Positions 16,807 to 22,499 of a stretch of DNA of 27,471 bases are shown here, one piece after another. The position numbers were made by a program, and so were the translations under genes. Below the pieces are notes generated by a model. It saw nothing but the letters and a program-made list of their open reading frames with translations. It did no database searches and was not told the DNA's origin. Positions within the stretch are counted from its first letter, which is position 1. The number at the start of each line of letters is the position of its first letter. The DNA is from Ruminococcus sp. UBA3286 (GTDB lineage Bacteria > Bacillota > Clostridia > Oscillospirales > Ruminococcaceae). The DNA is taken from positions 1,035 through 28,505 of the forward strand of contig DETO01000032.1 in assembly GCA_002362135.1 (NCBI GenBank), written 5' to 3'.

Positions 16807-16863
16807 AAAAATTACCTCCGTTATGTGTTTTTAAGGGATTTTCTTTTCGTTTCCCTTGCTGTG

Positions 16864-16892
16864 ATTATACTATAACATATTTTTGGGAGAAT
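16864..16892 (-). promoter_or_regulatory. Probable sigma-A promoter of WXG100 operon
   Basis: On the - strand, TATAAT (16864-16869) is a perfect -10. At 17 bases only ATTCTC (16887-16892) is found as -35, a poor match to TTGACA. A good -10 with a poor -35 is typical of activator-dependent promoters, and the LytTR-like boxes lie directly upstream. Confidence 0.55.
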
Positions 16893-16904
16893 TTTCATTT
16901 TTTT

Positions 16905-16955
16905 GATAAACGGCACGTTTTTTAAGACGAACGGCATATTTGTAAGATAAACGCA
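16905..16955 (-). promoter_or_regulatory. Three LytTR-type binding boxes upstream of WXG100 operon
   Basis: On the - strand: TGCCGTTTATC (16905-16915), TGCCGTTCGTC (16926-16936) and TGCGTTTATC (16946-16955). Spacing is 21 and 20 bp, two helical turns, as in AgrA/ComE/VirR direct repeats. The middle box contains CCGTTCGTC, the known AlgR core. The box nearest the promoter starts 13 bases upstream of the presumed -35. The LytTR regulator encoded at 13108-13824 is the obvious candidate to bind here. Confidence 0.6.
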
Positions 16956-17023
16956 TTTTGTTTTTGAAATTTTCAGTAACGTATATTCCAAAAATTTCGG
17001 CAAATACTAACACCGCAGGAAAA

Positions 17024-17196
17024 GCCGTTACAGCAATTCCAGTTGGAATGAAGCGGAAAGGAGCTGAATAAAAATTTTTCACAACGAGGCGGAGGACGCA
17101 GGCGTGCTGTCACACGGCAAGGACGACAACGCAGTCTGTGGAAAATTTTTATCAGCGAACTCCTCTTTATTTCAAATGGAATTGCTGTAAAGCGGC
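17024..17196. repeat. Long imperfect hairpin, MITE-like element or structured RNA
   Basis: The outer arms TTACAGCAATTCCA (17028-17041) and TGGAATTGCTGTAA (17177-17190) are perfect inverted repeats; GCCG/CGGC extends them past a 2-base bulge. The arms continue imperfectly inward (AAAAATTTTTCACA against TGTGGAAAATTTTT) around a G/C-rich centre at 17084-17137. The overall arms are about 60 bases. No transposase or clear target duplication is seen, so non-autonomous MITE or structured RNA both fit. Confidence 0.55.
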
Positions 17197-17226
17197 TGTC
17201 CCAATAAATTGCGGAGGTAATTTAAA

Positions 17227-17766
17227 ATGAAAGCAACAGGAATCGTAAGAAGGATAGACGATCTCGGACGGGTAGTTATACCTAAGGAGATAAGACGCAC
17301 TATGCGCATCAGAGAGGGCGACCCTCTTGAGATATACACCAACAGCGAAGGCGAAGTAATTTTCAAGAAGTATTCAGCCATAAGCGAGATGAGCGAAAAC
17401 GCGCTTAATGTAGCTGATGTTATGTACAAAACGGCAGGCTGTCCTGTGGTAATATTTGATAAAGATCACGTTGTGGCGTCGGCAGGACTTCCGAAGCGTG
17501 AATTCCACGAGCGGAGAGTATCGGCTCAGCTGGAAGAGCTTATGGAAAACCGCGGACAGTTTTTCTGTCCCGACGGCAAGACCAATAATTTTTTCCCTGC
17601 GGAGGGAGTGGAACGTACTGCGATAGCAGCCATGCCGATCATTACGGCAGGGGACGTATCGGGAGCGGTAGCGTTTATGACGTCGGAAAAACTTGCGGAA
17701 GCAGGCGATCTTCAGAAGAGCCTGATAACTGCCGCAGTTCAGTTTCTGGCGAAGCAGCTGGAATAA
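17227..17766 (+). CDS. spoVT: Stage V sporulation protein T (SpoVT)
   Basis: The product is 179 residues, the normal SpoVT length. Residues 1-50 are the AbrB-type swapped-hairpin DNA-binding domain (MKATGIVRRIDDLGRVVIPK, then RIREGDPLEIY). The rest is a GAF-like domain (CPVVIFDKDHVVASAG, GDVSGAVAFM). SpoVT is a forespore transcription factor that tunes sigma-G genes in Bacillus; in other Firmicutes it also affects spore formation. GGAGG lies 9 bases before the ATG. Divergent from the WXG100 operon. Confidence 0.95.
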   Translation: MKATGIVRRIDDLGRVVIPKEIRRTMRIREGDPLEIYTNSEGEVIFKKYSAISEMSENALNVADVMYKTAGCPVVIFDKDHVVASAGLPKREFHERRVSAQLEELMENRGQFFCPDGKTNNFFPAEGVERTAIAAMPIITAGDVSGAVAFMTSEKLAEAGDLQKSLITAAVQFLAKQLE

Positions 17767-17779
17767 TCTCTTACAAAAT

Positions 17780-17820
17780 GCCGCACAATGCCGCGTCCGG
17801 ATATTGTGCGGCTATTTATT
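17780..17820 (+). terminator. Probable terminator of spoVT
   Basis: Stem GCCGCACAAT (17780-17789) and ATTGTGCGGC (17803-17812) with a 13-base loop, followed by TATTTATTT. Confidence 0.7.
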
Positions 17821-17856
17821 TGCTGTTTGGTATTATTTAAGTGGAACTGTTCCCTT
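17820..17856 (+). repeat. 37-base dispersed repeat, copy 1
   Basis: Matches 27322-27358 at 31 of 37 positions without gaps; the core is AAGTGGAACTGTTCCCTT, with GGAAC-T-GTTCC forming a short dyad. It lies between the spoVT terminator and the promoter at 17910. Confidence 0.5.
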
Positions 17857-17909
17857 ACATAATGTAGCACAAGTAAAAATTGATTTGCGTGGAAAATTTA
17901 AAATAAATA

Positions 17910-17938
17910 TTGACTTATTTATGAAAATAGGGTATTAT
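17910..17938 (+). promoter_or_regulatory. Sigma-A promoter of GH25/manA genes
   Basis: TTGACT (17910-17915), 17-base spacer, TATTAT (17933-17938), close to consensus. The leader to the ATG at 18002 includes a short hairpin CCGCGG-like stretch near 17958-17970. Confidence 0.75.
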
Positions 17939-18001
17939 ATGTATAGGGGATCGTTCGCGGAAAACCGCGGAGATCATTTTGGAGAGATTGGATATATATT
18001 A

Positions 18002-18721
18002 ATGGTAAACAAAAGAAAGTGTATATTTACCGCAGGCGGCGCATTGATGACGGCGGCTGCGGTAATGCTTGGCGCAGTTTTTTCGACAGCTTCGCCGAGC
18101 AGGCTGAAATATCCCGTTTTTGGTGTGGACGTTTCAAATTATCAGGGCGATATCGACTGGCAAATGCTTGAAGAACAGGGCGTAAAATTCGCCTTTATAA
18201 AGGCAACCGAGGGCAGCGGTCATGTTGACGAGTCGGTCGCAAAAAATCTTGAAAATATAAATAAGACCAATATTGCAGGTTCATGCTATCACTTTTTCAG
18301 CTTCGACAGCGCAGGCGAAACTCAGGCTGAAAATTTTATAAATTCTGTAGATAAAGAAGATATAGATCTTCCGCCTGTAGTTGATATTGAATATTACGGC
18401 GATAAATCTTCCAATAAGCCGACTGCGGAGGAAACGGCAGCCATTCTTTCTCCGCTGCTTGAAAAACTGGAGGAACATTACGGAAAAAAGCCGATAATAT
18501 ATACGACCATTCCTGTATATTACCGATATGTTCACGATAAATTCAGCGACTATCCGCTCTGGATAAGATGCACTCAGCTTGAACCCGATCTTCTTGACTG
18601 GACGTTCTGGCAATACAACGACAAGGGAACTCTTGACGGGTACAGCGGCGACGAGCCTTGTATCGACTTCAACGTTTTTAACGGAACTGAGGAGGAATTT
18701 GACAGCTGTTATGTTAATTGA
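18002..18721 (+). CDS. GH25 lysozyme-like membrane protein
   Basis: The ATG at 18002 follows a plausible promoter; the frame is open further left but the upstream part covers the promoter and terminator, so it is not used. The ribosome site is weak (GGAGAG 15 bases off). The product is 239 residues: N-terminal hydrophobic segment (8-30) as signal or anchor, then a GH25 domain with GVDVSNYQGDIDW (41-53, Asp43), IKATEG (66-71, Glu70), the catalytic D-x-E pair Asp128/Glu130 in VVDIEYYG, and the FWQYNDKG and IDFNVF ends. GH25 enzymes hydrolyse the beta-1,4 link between MurNAc and GlcNAc in peptidoglycan. The role may be cell-wall turnover. The last 11 bases overlap manA. Confidence 0.9.
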   Translation: MVNKRKCIFTAGGALMTAAAVMLGAVFSTASPSRLKYPVFGVDVSNYQGDIDWQMLEEQGVKFAFIKATEGSGHVDESVAKNLENINKTNIAGSCYHFFSFDSAGETQAENFINSVDKEDIDLPPVVDIEYYGDKSSNKPTAEETAAILSPLLEKLEEHYGKKPIIYTTIPVYYRYVHDKFSDYPLWIRCTQLEPDLLDWTFWQYNDKGTLDGYSGDEPCIDFNVFNGTEEEFDSCYVN

Positions 18722-19661
18722 TCAGGTCATACTGAAACTGAGACCGCCCGTTAAGGACTATATATGGGGCGGAACGCGTCTCAGGGAGGAATTCGGAAAA
18801 GAATCCGGGGGAGAACGTCTTGCGGAAAGCTGGGAACTCAGCTGCAATGAGGACGGGTTGAGCGTTATCGACGGCGGCGAATATGACGGCGTTTATCTTT
18901 CGGAATATATTGCAAAACACCCCGAAGCTATGGGCGAAAATTGCCGTAAATACAGCGATTTCCCAATTTTGATAAAGCTTATCGACGCGAAAGAAGATCT
19001 TTCCGTTCAGGTACACCCCGACGACGATTACGCCTTGAAAAATGATGGTAAGCACGGTAAAAATGAAATGTGGTACGTGCTGGACTGCGAAGCGGATTCT
19101 CATATAATTTACGGCTTCCGCGAGAGTATAACTAAGGAAGAATTTCGGCGCGCCGTCCGTGATAATACGCTGATGGAAAAGCTTAATTATGTTCCCGTGA
19201 AAAAAGGCGACGTGTTCATGATAAACGCCGGTACGGTGCATTCGATAGGCAAAGGCTGTCTTATGGCGGAAATTCAGCAGAATTCCAACGTTACTTACAG
19301 GGTATACGATTATGAGCGCAGAGACGGCGACGGAAATTTGCGTGAACTTCATATTGATAAGGCTCTTGATGTTATGAGATTGACTCCGTCGGAAATAACG
19401 GCGCGGCATAATGGGAAAATTCTTATTGAAAGCGATTTTTTCAGCGTATATAAAGAAGATTTTGACGGCGTCGGTAATATTATGCGAAACGATAAGTCGT
19501 TTACGCATATTCTGATAACGGACGGCTTCGGAATCATCGAAAGCGGAGACGATTCGGGAGAAATGCGCCTGAACGCAGAAAAAGGCGGCAGTTTTTTTGT
19601 TCCTGCCGGAGCAAGCTGGCGAATAAAAGGTAAATGCAGTATAATTTATACTGTAGTATAG
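18711..19661 (+). CDS. manA: Mannose-6-phosphate isomerase, class I
   Basis: It interconverts mannose-6-phosphate and fructose-6-phosphate. The ATG at 18711 lies inside the end of the GH25 gene (11-base overlap), with GGAGG 15 bases upstream, so translation is likely coupled. The product is 316 residues, as in short bacterial type I PMIs. The zinc ligands are visible: Gln100 and His102 in QVHPDD, Glu119 in NEMWYV, His177 in AGTVHSIG. The N-terminal KDYIWGGTRL and LAESWELS patches also match the family. It sits next to the glucokinase gene, in keeping with hexose use. Confidence 0.94.
   Translation: MLIDQVILKLRPPVKDYIWGGTRLREEFGKESGGERLAESWELSCNEDGLSVIDGGEYDGVYLSEYIAKHPEAMGENCRKYSDFPILIKLIDAKEDLSVQVHPDDDYALKNDGKHGKNEMWYVLDCEADSHIIYGFRESITKEEFRRAVRDNTLMEKLNYVPVKKGDVFMINAGTVHSIGKGCLMAEIQQNSNVTYRVYDYERRDGDGNLRELHIDKALDVMRLTPSEITARHNGKILIESDFFSVYKEDFDGVGNIMRNDKSFTHILITDGFGIIESGDDSGEMRLNAEKGGSFFVPAGASWRIKGKCSIIYTVV
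19637..19653. promoter_or_regulatory. Perfect 17-base dyad, possible operator/promoter for glucokinase
   Basis: CAGTATAA-T-TTATACTG, in the last codons of manA. It contains TATAAT (19640-19645) with a weak CTGGCG 17 bases upstream. A repressor binding here would overlap the -10 of a promoter for the glucokinase gene. Confidence 0.4.
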
Positions 19662-19684
19662 AAATTTCGGAACGAATACGGGCA

Positions 19685-19738
19685 GCCTCTTAATTTTGCC
19701 AAAAGAGGTTTTCAGAGGCGACCTATAGTTCTGAAAAC
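19685..19738 (+). promoter_or_regulatory. Paired hairpins in the glucokinase leader
   Basis: CCTCTT (19685-19690) can pair with AAGAGG (19703-19708) followed by TTTTC, a small terminator-like hairpin. GTTTTCAGA (19708-19716) pairs with TCTGAAAAC (19730-19738), next to the GGAGG ribosome site. CCTCT can also pair with AGAGG at 19714-19718, so alternative folds exist. Confidence 0.35.
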
Positions 19739-19750
19739 GGAGGTTTTAAA

Positions 19751-20704
19751 ATGAAATATTATGTAGGAATTGATCTTGGCGGTACAAACATCGTCGCAGG
19801 CGTTGTTGACGAGGAGTACAACATCATAGCTAAGGCAAGCACAAAGACCAACTGCCCTCGCCCCGAAAAGGAAATTGCGGACGATATGGCGAAAATGGCT
19901 CTCAAAGCCGTTGAAAATGCCAATCTGACTATAGATCAGATAGAATGGGTAGGTATCGGAACTCCCGGTATTGCAAACAGCGCGACAGGAATTATTGAAT
20001 TTGCAGGAAATCTTGGCTTCAATAATACTCCTATGGTAAAGTATATTCGCGAAAGCATCGACAAGCCCGTATTTATCGAAAATGACGCTAATGCCGCGGC
20101 TTACGGCGAATATGTTGCAGGTTCGGCAAAGGGCGCGAAAAACGCCGTATGCATCACGCTCGGTACAGGTGTTGGAGCAGGCATTATAATCGACGGAAAA
20201 ATTTATGCAGGCTCAAACTTTGCAGGTGCAGAAGTCGGTCATACTGTTATCGAAGTTGGCGGCGCGCAGTGTTCGTGCGGTCGCAAGGGCTGTTTTGAAG
20301 CATATTCTTCCGCGACCGGACTTATCCGCATGACTAAGGAAGCTATCGCAGAGAATCCCGGCTGCATCATGGCTAAAATGGCTGAAGAACGCGGAAAGGT
20401 CACTGCGCGCACTTCGTTTGATTCAATGCGCGAGGGCGATTCTGTCGCAAAGGCTGTTGTTGATAAGTACATAAAATATCTTGCGGCAGGAATCACTAAT
20501 ACTATCAATATTTTTCAGCCCGACGTTCTCTGCATCGGCGGCGGCGTATGCAACGAGGGCGATCCGCTTCTTCTCCCCATGAAAGCAATCGTTGAGCAGG
20601 AAAACTTCGCAAGAAATTCCGAAAAGAAAACGGAGATCGTTATCGCTAAACTCGGCAACGACGCAGGTATCATCGGCGCGGCGTTCCTTGGTAATGCAAA
20701 TTAA
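19751..20704 (+). CDS. glk: ROK-family glucokinase
   Basis: It phosphorylates glucose with ATP in the cytosol. The product is 317 residues, normal for ROK kinases. The ATP site DLGGTN (8-13), the catalytic Asp112 in ENDANAAAYGE (110-120), Glu161/His164 in EVGHTVIEVGG and the zinc cysteines Cys174, Cys176, Cys181 (C-S-C-G-x-x-G-C) are all present. No N-terminal DNA-binding domain is seen, so it is an enzyme and not a ROK repressor. A sugar other than glucose (for example mannose or N-acetylmannosamine) cannot be excluded. CGGAGG lies 7 bases upstream. Confidence 0.9.
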   Translation: MKYYVGIDLGGTNIVAGVVDEEYNIIAKASTKTNCPRPEKEIADDMAKMALKAVENANLTIDQIEWVGIGTPGIANSATGIIEFAGNLGFNNTPMVKYIRESIDKPVFIENDANAAAYGEYVAGSAKGAKNAVCITLGTGVGAGIIIDGKIYAGSNFAGAEVGHTVIEVGGAQCSCGRKGCFEAYSSATGLIRMTKEAIAENPGCIMAKMAEERGKVTARTSFDSMREGDSVAKAVVDKYIKYLAAGITNTINIFQPDVLCIGGGVCNEGDPLLLPMKAIVEQENFARNSEKKTEIVIAKLGNDAGIIGAAFLGNAN

Positions 20705-20708
20705 ATTT

Positions 20709-20771
20709 AGAACATGTCTTCACAAGAAAATTGCTGAAAAGATGCGCGAGATTCTTGCGAAGACAGGTTCT
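20709..20771 (+). terminator. Long hairpin after glucokinase, possible terminator
   Basis: AGAACATGTCTTC-A-CAAGAA pairs with TTCTTG-C-GAAGACAGGTTCT: about 17 of 19 pairs with two mismatches and a loop of about 23 bases. It is not followed by a T-run, so it may be a processing or stability element rather than a classic terminator. A weak promoter-like pair (TTGCGA, TATAGA) for the next gene overlaps its end. Confidence 0.4.
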
Positions 20772-20812
20772 TAGTGTATAGAAAAATATTTAATAAATAG
20801 AAGGGACTTTTT

Positions 20813-21769
20813 ATGAAAAAGACAATAGCATTTTTGACAGGTATTATGTGCATTTTTAGCTTGACAGCTTGTGGGGACAGCGGTAATAATGAACGTTCAA
20901 TTGACTCTTCGCGAGTTATCTGCGGTACTATTTCAGCAGGAGAGCATCATACGATTGGCGTGAGATCGGACGGGACTGTTGCGGCTGTTGGTTGGAATGA
21001 ATACGGACAGTGCGATGTTTCAGACTGGACAGATATTACTGCTGTTTCAGGAGGATGTTATCATACAGTAGGCTTGAAATCAGATGGTACTGTTGTATCT
21101 AATACTGTTGATGATAATGATTACGATTGCGGACAATGCGATGTTTCAGACTGGACAGATATTGTTGCTGTTTCCGCGGGAGTTAATCATACAGTAGGCT
21201 TGAAATCAGACGGTACTGTTGTATCTACTAACGTTGAAAATAATGAAAAAGATTTCGGACAATGCAATGTGTCCGATTGGACAAATGTTGTCGCTGTTTC
21301 CGCAGGATATAGTCATACAGTAGGCTTGAAATCAGACGGAACTGTTGTGGCTGTCGGTGATAATGAGACCGGACAGTGCAATGTTTCCGACTGGACTGAT
21401 ATTGTCGCAGTTTCAGCAGGAACGAATCATACAGTAGGCTTGAAGTCAGACGGTACTGTTGTGGCTGTCGGTGATAATTTTTATGGAGAGTGCGATGTTT
21501 CCGATTGGACAGATATCGTTGCTGTTTCCGCAGGATATAGTCATACAGTAGGTTTGAAATCAGACGGTACTGTTGTGGCTGTTGCTGGTGATAACTATGG
21601 ACAATGTGATGTTTCCGACTGGACAGATATCGTTGCTGTTTCGGCTGGAACTCATCATACAGTAGGCTTGAAATCAGATGGTACTGTTGTGGCTACCACT
21701 ATTGTTGTCGATGATTACGATTGGGGACAGAGTGATGTTTCCGACTGGACAAATATCCGTGTATCATGA
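20813..21769 (+). CDS. RCC1-repeat lipoprotein
   Basis: The product is 318 residues. A lipoprotein signal ends in L-T-A-C, with Cys20 as lipid anchor, so it lies outside the cell. Residues about 37-318 are seven repeats of 37-43 residues with the core AVSAGxxHTVGLKSDGTVV...GQCDVSDWTDI, the pattern of RCC1/regulator-of-chromosome-condensation propellers. Seven repeats can close one seven-bladed propeller. The repeats are also very alike in DNA (for example TCATACAGTAGGCTTGAAAT recurs), which points to recent duplication or gene conversion. AAGGGA precedes the ATG. The ligand or role is unknown. Confidence 0.88.
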   Translation: MKKTIAFLTGIMCIFSLTACGDSGNNERSIDSSRVICGTISAGEHHTIGVRSDGTVAAVGWNEYGQCDVSDWTDITAVSGGCYHTVGLKSDGTVVSNTVDDNDYDCGQCDVSDWTDIVAVSAGVNHTVGLKSDGTVVSTNVENNEKDFGQCNVSDWTNVVAVSAGYSHTVGLKSDGTVVAVGDNETGQCNVSDWTDIVAVSAGTNHTVGLKSDGTVVAVGDNFYGECDVSDWTDIVAVSAGYSHTVGLKSDGTVVAVAGDNYGQCDVSDWTDIVAVSAGTHHTVGLKSDGTVVATTIVVDDYDWGQSDVSDWTNIRVS

Positions 21770-21823
21770 CAAAGCATCTGTTTAGTATCTTCATGTGTGC
21801 GTGGAGATAATATATGACATTGT

Positions 21824-21873
21824 GCTATATGCATAGATTTTCAACCGAATATTTGTGCATATAGCTATTTTTT
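21824..21873 (+). terminator. Rho-independent terminator
   Basis: GCTATATGCA (21824-21833) and TGCATATAGC (21856-21865) form a perfect stem with a 22-base loop, followed by TATTTTTTG. Confidence 0.75.
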
Positions 21874-21943
21874 GTTTTAATGCAACAAAAACTCCTTTTT
21901 TTGACACCTTATTAGTGAATCGATTCCGAAGGGAGGAAATTAT

Positions 21944-22444
21944 ATGAATGATTTCTCCGCAGATGTAAAGCTTGCAATGAAAGGCAGTACGGAAGCTTTT
22001 GCGAGACTTTACGCCCTTGTGTATAAAGATCTTTATCATGTGGCGCTGTATAGCCTGAGAAATTCTCACGACGCCTGCGACGCGGTAAGCGATACTGTTC
22101 TTGACGCTTTTTGCAGCATCGGCAAACTCCGCGATGAAAAAGCTTTCAGAAGCTGGATAATGCGTATTCTGTCGGCTAAGATAAAGCATAAACAGCGCGA
22201 ATATTTCGACGTCGCCGAGGAATTTTGCGAGGAAAACGAGCCGCAGAGTTTGTTTGAATATGGTAACATAGAGTTGAAACAGGCTGTTGAAGAACTTGAA
22301 CCGCAGTCGCGGCTGATATTGTCGTTATCGGTCATCGAGGGCTATACAAGCGAGGAAATATCGGAAATTTGCGGAATTAACCCTAATACTGTGCGTTCAA
22401 AGCTTTCAAGAATAAAACGCAGATTGAAGCTTGAACTGCAATGA
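21944..22444 (+). CDS. ECF-type RNA polymerase sigma factor
   Basis: The product is 166 residues. Region 2 covers about 5-75 (EAFARLYALVYKDLYHVALY, DAVSDTVLDAF, FRSWIMRIL) and region 4 about 110-163 (LEPQSRLILSLSVIEGYTSEEISEI, then GINPNTVRSKLSRIKRRL). No extra domains. GGGAGG lies 8 bases before the ATG. The gene directly behind encodes a membrane protein with a short cytosolic part and an outer beta-propeller, the usual arrangement of sigma and regulator, so the pair probably responds to an envelope signal. A TTGACA at 21901 may be part of its promoter but no good -10 fits it. Confidence 0.9.
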   Translation: MNDFSADVKLAMKGSTEAFARLYALVYKDLYHVALYSLRNSHDACDAVSDTVLDAFCSIGKLRDEKAFRSWIMRILSAKIKHKQREYFDVAEEFCEENEPQSLFEYGNIELKQAVEELEPQSRLILSLSVIEGYTSEEISEICGINPNTVRSKLSRIKRRLKLELQ

Positions 22445-22452
22445 CATAATAG

Positions 22453-22478
22453 ACCTGTTCTAATATGTTTTAGAGCAG
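22453..22478 (+). other. Hairpin between sigma factor and propeller genes
   Basis: CCTGTTCTAA and TTAGAGCAGG form about 10 pairs (one G-T) around a short A/T loop, then AAAGGAG of the next gene follows 14 bases later. No T-run, so it may set the relative output of the two genes rather than terminate. Confidence 0.4.
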
Positions 22479-22499
22479 GCAAGACGAAAGGAGCAAGTT

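Larger units (their letters stand above)
16807..17226. other. Divergent intergenic region between WXG100 operon and spoVT
   Basis: 420 bases with no supported gene. From left to right: the leader and promoter of the WXG100 operon, three LytTR-like boxes, an A/T-rich stretch with a weak possible + strand promoter (TTGTTT 16958-16963, 18-base gap, TATATT 16982-16987), a 173-base imperfect hairpin element, and the spoVT ribosome site (GCGGAGG, 17211-17217). Short open frames here look accidental. Confidence 0.6.

Noticed and set aside
16821..17082. Small - strand frames in the WXG100-spoVT gap
   Set aside because: They cover the promoter and LytTR boxes, lack ribosome sites and have biased composition.
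17804..18001. Upstream extension of the GH25 reading frame
   Set aside because: It runs through the spoVT terminator and a near-consensus promoter; the signal/anchor segment begins just after the ATG at 18002.
20592..20774. 60-codon + strand frame at the end of glk
   Set aside because: It overlaps glk in another frame and runs into the long hairpin; no start signal.
22453..22478. Hairpin as a true terminator between the sigma and propeller genes
   Set aside because: No T-run follows and the next ribosome site is close, so the genes are more likely co-transcribed.
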